This document shows, in pieces, positions 34,326 to 46,915 of a stretch of DNA of 64,000 bases. The first letter of the stretch is position 1, and every line of letters begins with the position of its first letter. Made by a program: the position numbers and the translations under genes. The notes below the pieces were generated by a model that worked only from the letters and a program-made list of their open reading frames with translations, did not search any database and had not been told where the DNA came from. Origin of the DNA: Rhaphigaster nebulosa (lineage: Eukaryota; Arthropoda; Insecta; Hemiptera; Pentatomidae); NCBI GenBank assembly GCA_948150685.1, contig OX411306.1, forward strand, positions 82,329,762 to 82,393,761, in the 5' to 3' direction.

Positions 34326-34640
34326 TGTTGCTGCAGACATGCGAAGTAAACACAGAATAAAATAATTTGGATAGTTAGAATTGCTACTTCTTTTTATTTA
34401 TTGACTATTATTAGATGTTTTTAGCTCAAAGTTATAAAAATACCTTAAAAACTTTAGATGGTATTTATATTATTTTCTGTGACACTGATAATCGAAATTA
34501 ACAGTGTTTCTAAAAAAGAAGTATTTACTTAGATTAAAGTCAAATTCGCTTAACTATTGCATACATGTGAAGTGAACACACAATAAAATAATTTGGATAG
34601 CCAGAATTTCTACTTCATTTTATTGATTATCAGACTTACT

Positions 34641-36663
34641 AGAGTGTTAGAATGAACAAATGGTAGTCAATTCAAGAGTAGCTTAGTTTATAGAACATAA
34701 GAATAAATATATTAAATTTAATTTTCAAGAATTATTGTTATAAAAAAAGTATTTCACACTATATTGATATTTTTATTAAGAATACAATGCACATTAAATT
34801 AAGAAACACGAATAATACATTTTCATTGCATTTAATCGCAATTTACATAAAATTTCATTAAATTATTTAGCAATTAACTGTATTATTTAAATTAAATTGT
34901 TTTCAAAAATTATATTTTTGTTGAATTTGGATCTTTTTCCATAATTAGTACCCAATTAAATCGAAGATATACTTTTAAATTTACAATATGTTAATATGAT
35001 ATTTTTTTAAAAGAATTTTTTTATCATTAAACATTTTATTTAGAACTTCCTATATTTTATTAATTATAATAATTTTCCTTGTATATCAAATTTTAATGTT
35101 GTAACTTGTTCTTCATTCTTACCCAACGCTTCTGTTATTCTAGAAGGTATATTATGTCTTGTTCTGATGTCAGTGTGCAATATGCATTACTGTTATTGTT
35201 TACTGTTAGTGCTGTATTGCATTTGTCACAGAGGGGCGGTTACTCTCATAAGGTAACCGCGGTACTTTAGGTAACCTTAAGGTAACCATGCATAAAGGCA
35301 GTGTGGTCAATCCTCAATCTTGTCAGGATAATTTCTTCGTTTCTGCATTTTCTCTTATTCATTCACCGATGTCTTTATTCATTAAAAAATAAATTGCATC
35401 AATTACGAGAGTGTATATATTAGGGAGACTTCAAAAACCTATTTGATTTTGAAAGACCAAAGATTTTAAATATAGTAAGACCTAGAAAACAGAAAAACCA
35501 TAGAGGCCATACATAACACAAAAAATATAAAACAGTCAATAAATTACAAAAAAGACACAATAATGCGGACATAATTAACAATTTGAAATATACTCATTCA
35601 ATTATGTTCCTTATGATAAGATTATTAATAAAAAGAATTAATTAAATCAATTAATTAGTTGATGGATATTGTAAACATATAATGATGTATAAAGAAAGAT
35701 GTAAGGAGGAGGGGGTATAAGTAAATAGTTGATCAGATTATCACTATACAAATTGTTATTTGTGGTAGTGCAAATCTTTTTGCTCCTATTAGTTTTTATT
35801 GTATACTTTTTTTAAAATAAGACAAAATGGATTAGGAAGAGACAAATTAGGAGAAAATTGTGCATATTACCAATCAAATATGAATATTGTTAATAATAAG
35901 GAATAAACTAAAGATATATGTGTATACATATATAAAATATTATAATGCATTTATTTATGTATGTAGTTTAAAAAATTTTAAATAGGATATATTAATGGTA
36001 AAAATGTTTTTAGCAGGTTTATTTATTGTAGGTTATATTCCTGAAGTTGGGGACGGATTTATAACATTACTCCGTAACATTAGAAATCTGATATGTGCGA
36101 AAATTATTATATTTAATAAAATAAAGGAAGTGCTAAATAAAAATTCAATGTCTAAATAATGAATTAATAAAAAAAATAAAAAAAGCCTTCTGATGTATAG
36201 AATTTTTTATAGATAAGAATTCTCATATTTACTAAAAACGTCAATAAATCTTTAAGTTCTCTAAACCTCAGCCTTCTTTTAGCTGGAAATTACCCATAAC
36301 TTTTTTTACTTTTTTTTTAAAATTATTTATTTATCCACACCTGTAAAGATTAATTAACACTCGGGAATTTTCTAGAATTGTAAATGAAATAATGACTATG
36401 AAGTATTAAGTATAAGCTTCTGGCATTGATTTATTTTAAGAAATCACGAAAGTAGGTAGAGACCTACTTCATGAGAGCATTAACGAACACATTAGTGTAT
36501 GCTTCGTTGTAGCAGTAACAACAATTTGTTGTCAAATCTCCCTGTTGTCTTGAAGTCAAAACGGGGTTATTTGTTATAAGTTAGTGTGCCAAATAGTCTC
36601 ATGTCTAGTTCATGAGTACAAGTCTTTCTTGGCATCTGTTCTAACACTGTTTTTGTATCAGGT
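34641..36663. other. AT-rich sequence; GGTAACC cluster at 35240-35290
   Basis: Between 35238 and 35289 the motif GGTTAC/GTAACC occurs five times (GCGGTTACTC, AAGGTAACCGCGG, TAGGTAACCTTAAGGTAACC), giving small inverted and direct repeats. Otherwise no gene, transposon end or RNA gene is supported over this 2-kb span. Confidence 0.35.
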
Positions 36664-36922
36664 CAGTGGCATACTCAGGGAAGGATCAGGGTGTCATATC
36701 CCCCCCCGAAATGAACGAAAAAATATAATTTTCATACCCACCAATATAAGATTTGTATTTTAAATAATAGTTTTGGTTCCTAATTTTAAAAATAGTTTTT
36801 GATCCAATTTTTAAGCTTATCCTAAAAACTTACGCCAAATTTGGCGACTATAAACATTTAGGTAATTATTATTTAAAACAAATTTAAATAACCTTCCCAA
36901 AAAAATTCTGCTTACGCCACTG
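36664..36922. mobile_element. hAT MITE with perfect 8-bp duplication
   Basis: Ends CAGTGGCATACTCAGGGAAG and CTTACGCCACTG are inverted repeats of the CAGTGGCG type seen at 26412. TATCAGGT flanks it exactly on both sides (36656-36663 and 36923-36930), the expected hAT duplication. A C-run at 36702-36709 matches the C-rich subterminal region of the relative at 26412. Non-coding. Confidence 0.92.
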
Positions 36923-37429
36923 TATCAGGTTGTGGTAAGGAGCTTTCTTCTACTGTAAATGTTTAATGTATACTACAGATATTACGATAGAGAGAAAGGA
37001 AGTGAAATAGACAGTAATAGTGGAACGAATAAATTTTAATTATAAATCATGGTGATCGTCTGTTTAATAATGCCAGTGTGGTAAGAAACTGAGAAAAGAA
37101 GCCATCGAAAAGCTCAGATTTATTTCTTGTATTTAAATATCTCCATTCCTTTGTTCCTTTGACTTAAAAGAATTATACATATTTCATGTTTTTATATATT
37201 TCTAAATATGCTATGCCACATTAGTTATATCTCTATACATTGTTAATAAAAGTGAAAAAAGAAATAAACATCTACCACATGAATTGATGTTTTGAAAGTA
37301 TTTACTTTGCTTCCATTGGCAGTTACAAAATTTTTAATACTGAAGTTATATCTTGCTCTGTTAATTTTTTGTATTTTTCGTTTCAGTTGAGACCCAATGA
37401 AAGTCATCATTACATTGATTTGATCGAGT
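36923..37429. other. AT-rich sequence, nothing identified
   Basis: No feature supported. Confidence 0.35.
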
Positions 37430-37990
37430 CCCTTTTTCGTTTGGGAGAAGTATCATTGTAGTTTCTCTTTTAATTTTGGTACGTCAAAGCAATTTATTGT
37501 CAACAACATCTCCAGATTTTTCTATTTCCACTTCAACCATAATACAAACTGGATCTGACAGCTGAAATGTGCTCCGTATAACTCCGAGTTAATAATTCCT
37601 TTTGTGAGCGATAGTATTTCTGCTTAAGAAAAATAGATATGCTGAAACAAAAATAGAATCGTTTGAATCAAGAAAATATAAATCAGAACTGTAACTAATG
37701 GCGTGACATCTAGTCCTAAGGCCTTGTGAGAAAAAAAATGGTCTAGTAAATCTAGATTTTTATGTTTGGACGTGGGCCAATACGTCGGTGTAATAGGAGA
37801 GATTTTATCTAATGAATGCCCGAGGAGAGTACACTTAAGATTTATATCTTTCGGAGCGCAGAGCCTAGAACACCAGCTCTTCTGTTCGACGTTATAACCG
37901 CCTTTAATGATGAATATTTCTTTTGTTTAAAAAAGTCAGAAACCATCGTAGATTTAGGCGCATGCGGGACAATATAACATTGGTAGACTA
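37430..37990 (-). pseudogene. Jockey-type LINE endonuclease fragment
   Basis: The minus strand reads YCPACA, a stop, then FIIKGGYNVEQKSWCSRL, followed by CAPKDINLKCTLLGH, SPITPTYWPTSKHKN and LDLLDHFFSHKALG. This is the endonuclease of jockey-clade LINEs, whose GGDYNAKH, WGSR, PTYWP and PDxLDFF blocks are all recognisable; here the catalytic GGDYN has become GGYN and PD has become LD. Decayed frames continue to about 37430. No RT is attached. The main block is open without interruption from about 37910 to 37680. Confidence 0.75.
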
Positions 37991-38064
37991 GTGATTAGAA
38001 TGATAGTTCATTTTATAAGATGTTATAGGTTTAGAACGCTATGTTTGATATACAATATAGATAA

Positions 38065-38067
<3 letters not shown>

Positions 38068-38140
<73 letters not shown>

Positions 38141-38142
38141 GT
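38068..38142. repeat. (TA)n microsatellite
   Basis: About 75 bases of alternating TA with two late interruptions. Confidence 0.95.
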
Positions 38143-39720
38143 ATATATTTATTTATTTATTTATATTTTACAAATATGTTCATATACTGATAAAAAATAT
38201 AATAAAAGAAAATATGCATCCGATTCCGTCATAAAATCCGCTAAACATTATAATTTTTGCATTGTTAAAATGTTTAAATCAAAATAAGACCATATGGTTT
38301 TTGAATTACGTAATTATTGCTTTGTGAAAAATAAAAAGTGTTAATTTCCTGGAGAGTACTAATCATTACCAATTCTGGAATCATATATAACGGATAGTTA
38401 TATTTTGATCCCTAATCAAAACAGATTCCACATATTCCAACAAATTTCCTTTTTAATTTTTTTATAAACTATCAACTTTCTTCCCATCTCCTATTTAGTA
38501 AATTATTTTATATTTTAGATGTTCTAAGGTTCTTTACTTCTTTCGGATTTTCTGAAATTGATAGCGTCATTGTTCTGAGATGGAGTAAGGATACGAATTA
38601 CTCCAGCTGATGCTAGTTCCCTTTGCTGGGAGGTGCACGAAGTATCCTATTTGTTCCGCGGATTATTACCCCTGTATTTCACCTGTACCTCCTCGGAAAA
38701 ACGGTTTTTACTGCACTGCTATGCTGATGCTCATGGTAAATATAATAAAATATATAAGATAGTTTATGTAAGGCTTGCAACATTTGAACGACAGAAAATT
38801 TTGCTATATGATTAATTCAAAATAAAATTTACTTTTATCTATAGATAACGGCCAATGATAGCAAGAAAATGAAAATTAATATTATCGTCTTAAAATATTA
38901 GATCAGATGTTGACTTGTCAGATATAATTATCAATTCATAACTTTTTTTAGTCACAACAACTTGAACCAAATTATTTTTATTGTTATTAATTTTATACCA
39001 GTGTTAGCGGAAATAATGAAGAAATACATCCTTAGACTGACTAAAACAATTATGGTGGACATGACGGTAGTGATTCCTAACCTTGGGTGTTTATAAATAA
39101 GTAAACATCAATGTTGATTAGATTATTTTATAATAAAATTTGTATTATTTTATTAATTACTTAATATCATTATTTCTGTACCATTTTATTTAAAAGTTAA
39201 ATTAGTTTCATTAATTAGCTGATTCGATTATTATAAAATCAGAAGGTGCCTAAAATTAAAAAAAAGTATTTTTTAGAGAATAGAATATGTACATATTTAT
39301 GAACTTTTATAATGATAATCTTCATACAAATTAATCGTTTTGATATTTAATTAAATTTATTAATATACAAAGTCGATATTGTTCGCTGTATATGGAAATC
39401 ACCTAATAGTTTTATAAATTATTTATTCAGATTATGTCGACAATAAAATATTTTGCATATCGACTTCGTTATTAAAAAAAATCGAAATTAAGGATCCTAT
39501 TTATTATTGGACCTAACATCAGCTTAGTTGTATATTCTAAAAAATAATCTACTATGATGACATAAGCACCAAATACAACTCAGTTGTCACTCTGGCCTTG
39601 ACCAGTGCTAATAAACTTAAAAATATATTCTAATTATCAAGATTTTCCGCCTGAATAAACTCCTACTATACATATAAATAATAATAAATAAATGATGGTT
39701 TTTTTAAAAAAACAAAAAGG

Positions 39721-39723
<3 letters not shown>
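38143..39723. other. AT-rich sequence, nothing identified
   Basis: A short plus frame at 38633-38815 has no motif or splice context. No other feature is supported. Confidence 0.35.

Positions 39724-39801
<78 letters not shown>
39724..39801. repeat. (TA)n microsatellite
   Basis: About 78 bases of pure alternating TA, flanked by TCGA on both sides. Confidence 0.95.
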
Positions 39802-39804
<3 letters not shown>

Positions 39805-41330
39805 GGCTAATTTTATAATTCGTTCATTAGATTATTTTAAAATATTTTATAAATAATAATTTTATAAATATTTTATATTAATTTTTTAATTAGTTAATTA
39901 GATTAGTTTTACAATAATGAGATATAAAGCCTAAAAATATTAGGACTATTTTAATGGAATAGATCATGTACTTATTATCCACGCAATGGCTCATTACTGA
40001 CGTAATGACTTTATACTCTGAATATTTCCGAATATTCTGAACAGAACGTTAAGGGGACTAAGGCATGCAACAGTTATTCAAAGATAAACACTGTCGAGAG
40101 TGTAGATTATTGGTTAATGATCGTGTAGAAGTGAAAACCGTCCAAGAGAACTGTCAAGGACAGAAAATAAAACCGATGCACATTTGTTCAAAACGCACTT
40201 TTTCGGTACAAAACTCCGCCCTGGTCATTCTATTTATGATAGAGCATCCATCTCAACGCAATTTTGCTCTTGAGTAAATTCACTTTAAATGTTTAGATTA
40301 CCAAATTTTTATTTGGTAAAACTATAATGGTTTTGGATATTTCAGAAAAAAATTTGCTTACTAATAATTCTTGTATTTATCAATATTTTCTGTATTTCCC
40401 TTTATTTTTAATTGATATTAGATAAGTTTAAGAAAATATAGTGTTTTGTATCACAATATGGTGATTTTTTACGATTTTTCAAAAAAATGTCAAAATTATA
40501 ATTTTTTTTTACAAATCTCAATATATACATAACATATTAAAATGCGAAATATGCTAAAAATTTTAGTTTAGTCTCTATGTTTTACTATGAAAATTTTAAA
40601 ACTGTGCATCAGTTTTTACACTTTTGACGAAGCGTAACGCATATTTCGCTATAGAAATTTTTTCAATGAGTAGACCTAAAAAAAATGCCATAGAAAAATA
40701 GTTTAATGTTTAGATTAAGGTTTTCAGTAGAAAAACCATAATGAAGTTCAGCTCCCAAGCATTTTCTTTGGTAAGATATATGCAATTACGTAATGTTAAA
40801 ATGATAAACTAGAATGCCTGATAAGATGGAATTAATATTAAAAATAAGGACAAAGTCTGTACCAAAATTCGATACAGCTATTTTTTAAAAATAATTGTTA
40901 CTAAACACTTGACTAAAGGTTTAGACCTTTGGCGAGTGCAACTATTGAAGGGAAGGACCGGCAGCATGATGAGCTGGTGAATATCTGCTTATATTCATGT
41001 GGGAATAAATTGGAACCTTATTGAGCCATTTTTAAAACAAATACGGGGTCTGTCCAAAACATTTTCAAAGCCTATCTGAAGAACCTAATTTAAAATTTCT
41101 GAAAACATTCAAAGCGAGAAGGTTAGATACGAACGTTAATGAGGTAACGTTTTTTCGCAAATAATCTTAACTGGTTAACATTTTTTTGTTTTGAATGGTC
41201 ATACATAAACTTTGAGGAATCGATTGCAGGTTCTTCTAAATCTACAGAAGAAGTTGGTTCATATTGGCGGAAAAGGTCTTTCTTTGATTATTAGCAAAAA
41301 ACAAAAAACAGAAAAGAGCACAAGAAATAA
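39802..41330. other. Unassigned; weak Cys-containing frame at 40065-40277
   Basis: The frame at 40065-40277 starts MQQLFKDKHCRECRLL and has four cysteines, but no family is recognised and it may be transposon debris linked to the remnant at 41330-41635. The rest is AT-rich. Confidence 0.25.
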
Positions 41331-41635
41331 ATGCTATGTTTTCAAGAGATGAAATTCAATTAGCTCGTGAATACAATCTTTGTCAATCTAGTGATGGTAA
41401 TGTCGTAAAACAAATACCCTTAATAAATACCCTCATGACAGAAGTTGATAAAATTGCTGAAGAACTTGCAAACAATGTTTTTTCCAAGTAAGCCATCAGC
41501 TCCATTTAACCAAGCTGGACGGGAAAGCACAACATAATATATTGGGTACTCCTTCGTCTGCCACTTGTGTCATTTGTGGCTGTAAACTTTCTGATATGAA
41601 AGATTTATTCCATGTGAAAACAATTATTTAGACCA
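41330..41635 (+). pseudogene. Transposase-like remnant (possibly RAG1/Transib-like)
   Basis: In shifting plus frames: MFSRDEIQLAREYNLC, LINTLMTEVDKIAEELANN, then LDGKAQHNILGTPSSATCVI followed by CGCKLSDMKDL. A DGK-x-N-x(7)-S-x(2)-CxxC segment is, from memory, seen in Transib/RAG1-like and related insect transposon proteins. At least one frameshift is present. Identity is tentative. It is cut at about 41640 by the adjacent LINE. Confidence 0.35.
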
Positions 41636-41639
41636 CACC

Positions 41640-42840
41640 GACAAACGCAGGATCACATCTTCTCGCTGAAGACGATTATTGAGAAGGCATGGGATAGAGG
41701 AAAGAACTTGTACCTAGCGTTCCTGGACATAAAAGCAGCATTCGATTCAGTCCCTAGAGAAGAAATTTGGACAGCTCTAGCCGCTAAAAATGTGCCCGCA
41801 GCATTAATAAATGCCATAAAAAGCACTTATCATGACTCCAAAGGCATGGTTAGAATTAATGGAAGAATGTCTGAGGCTTTCGCCATGAGAAGGGGTGTTA
41901 GACAGGGGGACAGTCTTAGTCCTCTTCTTTTCATCACTTTTATGGACGAGATATTGAAAATCTGCAAGCGGAGGACAACACGGATGGTCGTTGGAAAGTG
42001 GAACATGAGGACAATCCTAGCGCAAGTAATGGTTTTTGCAGATGATATTGTCCTCATAGCCGATTCCAAGGAAAATCTACAGCAGGCTGTTACGGAGTGG
42101 GAGGCTGAGCTAGAAAGGAAGGGTATGATATTGAATGTTGGAAAAAGCAAGGTGATGCACATCGGACGTGAAGAAGAGTAGGTTTTGGTTCACTGCAGGG
42201 GAGAAACCTTGGAGACAGCGCAGGAGTATACTTATTTAGGAGTAGTGTTCACCAGAAATGGGAAAATGGACCAAGAGCTCTCAAACAGGATTAAAAAAGC
42301 AAATAGCATATACTACCAGCTATGCAACACAGTGGTGGGGAAAAGGGAATTGGAAAATAATGTATAATTACATATCTTCAAGTCCATATACCTACCTACC
42401 CTCATCTATGGAAGTGAGAGCTGGGTCCCGTTGGACAAGCACTGGAGTAGGGCTACCGCGGCAGAGATGAAATACCTCCGGAAAATGGCAGGCAAAACAA
42501 GGAGGGACAGAGTTAGGAATGAGAGAATAAGGGGAGACCTGGGAGTGACTGCACTGAAGGAAACAGTGGAGAGACGACAGCTGGGATGGTTTGGTCATCT
42601 GTGCAGAATGGATAAGGACCGGGACCCAAAGAAATTCTTTGAAGCCAGGCCTACCGGACGCTGCCCTCGAGGAAGACCAAGATTGCAATGGATAGACCAT
42701 ATCTCAGGGATTGGTGAAAGGAAGGGAAGGTCAATAAATGTAATGAAAGCGCTGGCTGGAGATCGAGAAGCTTGGCAGTCTTGGATCGGGGCACCTCCAC
42801 GCTGAAAGGCACTAAAGGAGGAAGATAAAGAAGAAGAAGA
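41640..42840 (+). pseudogene. 5'-truncated LINE reverse transcriptase
   Basis: One continuous plus frame starts in the RT at QDHIFSLKTIIEKAW, continues LYLAFLDIKAAFDSVPREEI (motif A), VRQGDSLSPLLFITFMDEI (motif B), FADDIVLIAD (catalytic FADD at 42035-42046), YTYLGVVFTRNGK, LIYGSESWVPLDK, RRQLGWFGHLCRMDKDRDP and GRPRLQWIDH, and ends at 42803. The only lesions are two nonsense codons, TAG at 42179-42181 and TAA at 42365-42367, with no frameshift, so it is a fairly young dead copy. It ends in a (GAA)n-rich tail. No endonuclease remains. Confidence 0.88.
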
Positions 42841-43965
42841 AGAAAAAAATAGTCCAAATAACTAAGTCCAAATAAACCTATATATGGGCTTTCCACTTTA
42901 CATGCGTGGATCCATTTCATGGAGTGTTTCCTTCACCTTACCGACTAAACTTTCAAAAGTGGAGTGCTAGAGCAGATCATTCGGTTTTTGTTTTTGAATT
43001 TAGTCTGTCAAAAAACCTCATTGAATTAAAGTTGAGCTAGTTATCTGAGGGCAGATACTTAAACAATTATTTTACATCTGTGATTATTCATTTTTTCATT
43101 TCTTTTTTTTTTTTATCGTTAGTAGGAAAAAATATTATGAAGATAGATGCTACTAATGCTAATGTACTCATATGGTCTAGAACTGAGCAATATTCATTTG
43201 AAATAATATTTGAGAATTAAATCGTTGAATGACCGAAACATATTATTTTGGAAATAATTAATTCTATCATTTTACTTGAATATACGTTTTATGATTATTT
43301 TAAAAAAGTTTCGTTCACTCCTGTTTTGAAGATATTTAATATTGTATATTTCCAGTATACGTGAATTGTACTAGAGAATTTGATGATAGCATGACGATAG
43401 CTTGACGACCCATATACGGGCGTGAAACGAGAATCTTTTTTTCGAACACTTGACGAGACGAAAATATCTCTAACGTATGCATAAGCAACACCATGATTAT
43501 CTTACAGCCGAAATGGACGACCTCTTTCTAAGGAAGGCGACGTTGTCCGGAATAGTCAATTATTTCCTCCTCAGGACTTATAAGGCCCTTCATCATACGT
43601 AGGAGTGATGACCCCGTTCAGTTTAATTGTGAATCGCTATGTGAGGTTCTAGGATATTAAAAATAACAACCTGGATGTTTGATCCACCGAAGGTCTGCTG
43701 CAGGAAAAGACATATAGAGCCTGCTGACTCTGAACAGCCATATTCCATGGATTTAGACAGATTTGTCGCTGTCCTTGAACGGGAGTTTTTGAACTTACGT
43801 CGGTGAGAAGGGCACTGCTGGATTGGCCACGATCATACGTAGACTGCCATTGTACCATGAAAACCATGGTTCGTAGCAACGTCAAGTTGGGTGGCTCCCT
43901 CCAGACTTTTTGTGTTCCTGCAAGCCATTAATGTCTGTTAGAAGACCACATCGCAAGTCATAATG
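42841..43965. other. Unassigned; GC-richer block at 43640-43930
   Basis: Within 43670-43810 a plus frame after a TTCTAG acceptor-like site encodes PPKVCCRKRHIEPADSEQPY and then DLDRFVAVLEREFLNLRR, followed by a donor-like CG|GTGAGA. It could be an exon or transposon debris; no family is recognised. Confidence 0.25.
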
Positions 43966-43969
43966 GTAC

Positions 43970-44542
43970 AACTTTACAATTGGGACGCCTTATCACCGGC
44001 TCGGGCCGAACTTAACCGAAGGTCCATTTGTGGTAACTGACTGCTGTATATTCAATTGTAACATTCATATTCATCGGAATTATTAAAACTATTACTGCTT
44101 TAATTAGATATTATTCAAAGTTATGTGCTGTCTACTTCCGCTCACTACGTTCGACCAAGAGATAAAAAAAAAGGTCGGGGTCTTACCGTAATTTTAATTA
44201 TTATTGCTTTAATTACTTCAGAACTGTCGACTTCCACTCACTACGCTCGCTCAAGAAATATACAAACCTCCAAAAGTTCCTTTTCAGTTGAGGTCTCTGA
44301 CCCTAATTTAAATTATAACTAAAACTTATACCTCAGACCACCGGACCTCGACAGCACTAATAATTTTAATTAGCGTCTAATAAAAGCAGTTATAATTTTA
44401 ATAATTCTAATGAATACGAATTTAGGAATTGAATAGAAAGCAGTTAGCACAAATGGCGCAAAAAAGTGATATTGTGGCGACCTTCGGGTAAGTTCGGCCT
44501 GAGCCAGTGATAGCGCGTCCTGATTGTAAAGTGTACCAATGA
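43970..44542. mobile_element. MITE with GGTACAACTTTACAAT termini
   Basis: Left end GGTACAACTTTACAATTGGG, right end (reverse complement) GGTACACTTTACAATCAGG. The pairing continues through CGGCCGAACTTAACCGAAGG-like sequence and CATTTGTGNTAACTG, giving arms of over 150 bases. The interior repeats a GAACTGTCGACTTCC/CACTACG block twice. The TIR is shared with 49363-52803. No protein. Confidence 0.7.
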
Positions 44543-46060
44543 AGAATAGCCGTGCCCAAAAATAACCCTTCTTGGCATGAAGTAATTGAAACTTGATGTT
44601 TATTTATTTATAATAGTTGAATATTGAGTTATGCACTTAAAAGGTTCTCGGAATATCTCAACGCTAAACACGGGAGCCTGATTTAATCATTTCTGGAAAT
44701 TACTTCCAGGCATTATCATTATTCCAAGAAGACATTCATTTATATTAATAGTACTTTTGTGAACCGTAGATGTCGCGATGAAATCTAAAATCTGCTCTTT
44801 ATTGCAGTTTTTATTAAAGAGTTGTCCAATATCGTCATTGATTGAAGAGCCAACATTGTTTCCAGGGATATCGGATATCATAATTTGTTCAGATTCAAAT
44901 CGCAATATATATTTTTCAATGTTTAATTATCAATGAATCTAATATCGTACCACATTTTTATTTTATTTTGCTTCCATTTATTTCAATCACAACGCAAATC
45001 TACTGAATACGATTGTGACTTTTTATAAACCTCTTTATTCTCACTTCACATTGTCTTCTTGTAATATCGATATCAGTGGTATAATTTCAAATTTCAATGT
45101 CAAAAATCGCCATCATTCGACAAGATTCGAGTTAGAAATATCAAAGAAAATGTACAAATAGTCCCAGAATCCATTAATAATATATGTATACAATTGATCA
45201 ATTTTTAGTCGTAGCTCACGGGAGGTCGAGAGGAGTGGGGGGAGAAAGGTGGTATGACTATATCGTCATTCTTATGCTTCAAGAGATGGACAAAACTGCT
45301 CGTCTCCATGGATCATATCAGAATGATCCATTTATCGCAAGGAGAGGAAATAAAATCTTTTTCTTGATTTGATAAAGGAATTATCGCGAGATTAGGACCG
45401 GAGGATGGATATTGTGATTCACTGAATAGAATCTACGTCTTTGACTCAGTAAAAAAGTTATCTGACCGGGGGAATGGAGATGGATTCACTACTGCCAGCC
45501 CTTACTTGTTGAAAACGTAATGATCGGGGTGAGTCGAAATTCACGGGAAAAGAACTACCTAAATCATTCAATTAAAATACAAAGACCGAAGGTTTTTTTT
45601 ATCATTTCATAGTTAATATTTGACTGATATTAAGTTTAATCACTAACAAAGGTTCACTATTATAAGGCATGCAATCTATCTATGTACATGTACTGTCTTA
45701 ATTTAGTTCGTTTTATTAGACTTGATAGTGATGTTCTATCTCTGGTCTGCATTTATGTGATCTTATTTTTACCCGACTGCGGCGAAGCCATATAAGGAGG
45801 GAAATGTGTTTAGCCTGATCGTTTCAAGGTATGTAACGTTTTTTTTAACGAACGGTTCAACTAAGATTGAGACATCGAAAATAAAATATCGGTATTCGAT
45901 ATTTTGCGATATTGGAAAACCATATATCGATATCCACCGATAACTTAAAGCATCTTTCTCTCAGTCATACATTAGTTTTGAATACAGATTTTAACGTGTT
46001 TAAAATTTTTTTTAACACCGTTTTTAACAGTTTTTGCTTACGAGTTAATTTAGGACATTT
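44543..46060. other. Unassigned; hAT-family fragment near 45870-45950
   Basis: At 45870-45950 an ATATCGGTATTCGATATTTT block with CATATATCGATATCCACCG matches the inner end of the TAGGGTTGG hAT family (see 47747). Remaining frames, for example at 45184-45372, have no recognisable motif. Confidence 0.35.
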
Positions 46061-46069
46061 CTAAGTCAA

Positions 46070-46915
46070 AATGAAGGGATTTCACCGAAAAAGAGTCGAT
46101 CCGTATTATTCCTTTAACGAAAGATGATTTGCCACAAAGAGACATTGCACAAAGGCTCCTGCGGTCACAATCCGCGGTTTCCAGGTCGATTATTAGTTAT
46201 CATGAGACTGCAGAGCATACCAAGAGGCGGGGCAAGGTCGTCCAAGGTCAACAACCCGGCATGGCTACAGATTTGTACAACTTCACTAAGTTCGGGATCG
46301 CCAATCTACAGGAAACAGCTTGCGTTGTCTCCTCCAGTGGTTAAGGAACGTACTAATTTCAGAGCGAACAGTGAGAAGACGACTTAGCGAGTATGGATTG
46401 AAATCCCATTCACCAGCAACTGGACCTCTCCTTTCCGAGAAGCACCAAGTTCAGCGCTTAAGGTTTGCCCAGGAACACTTAAAACTAGACTCGGGAAGAC
46501 TGACACCGTGTATTGTTCACTGACGAGTCAAGATTCTGCCTACGGTCTCCAGATGGACGAGTGAAATGCATGGAGGATAATGTATAGAGTGTGGAGGAGA
46601 TGGGGAGAGAGGAACGCTCCATGTAATTTTTCTCCAAGAGTTGCTTTTGGAGGAGGTTCATTAATGGTTTGGAGAGCTATAAGTTTAATTTCTACTACGG
46701 AGTTGGTTTTAGACCGGGGCTCTACAACAGCTTTAAGATACATATGGGAGATTCTAGAAAATGTGATACTCTTTGTAAGTAATAGAGAGGGCAAATTTAA
46801 TTTTATGCAAGAAATGCCCGACCTAATGTTGCTCGGCAGGAGCAAATAACCTCCAGTAACAAGAGATCGAGGTTATGGATTAGCCACCCAGAAATCCAGA
46901 CATGAATAATCAAAT
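46070..46915 (+). pseudogene. Tc1-like transposase, broken
   Basis: Successive plus frames give an N-terminal HTH (PQRDIAQRLLRSQSAVSRSI), a second HTH piece (SERTVRRRLSEYGLKSHSPA), VLFTDESRFCLRSPDGR with the first catalytic Asp, GGGSLMVWRAIS, and NARPNVARQ near the second catalytic site, where D of the usual DNARPH is altered. The order matches Tc1/mariner DDE transposases of about 340 residues. Several frameshifts and stops make it inactive. Terminal inverted repeats were not found. Confidence 0.85.

Larger units (their letters stand above)
32270..34640 (+). pseudogene. Penelope-like element 3' end, right copy, split by a LINE
   Basis: Plus strand from 32322: VYINETSKKLKT (GIY-YIG core with G changed to N), then LANQSIGLQHKFNFEETKIL, RNRKILESITKNNKVTVN, and the non-coding 3' region. 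A LINE at 32678-34175 interrupts it; the terminal region resumes at 34176 with a hammerhead-like motif and repeats its last ~65 bases in diverged form at 34568-34632 (GAAGTGAACACA, AATAAAATAATTTGGATAG). Mirrors 29880-30983. Confidence 0.8.

Noticed and set aside
44687..44905. 72-codon minus ORF
   Set aside because: No motif, no splice context and no composition shift; a chance frame.
46540..46845. 101-codon minus ORF
   Set aside because: Antisense shadow of the Tc1-like transposase remnant on the plus strand.
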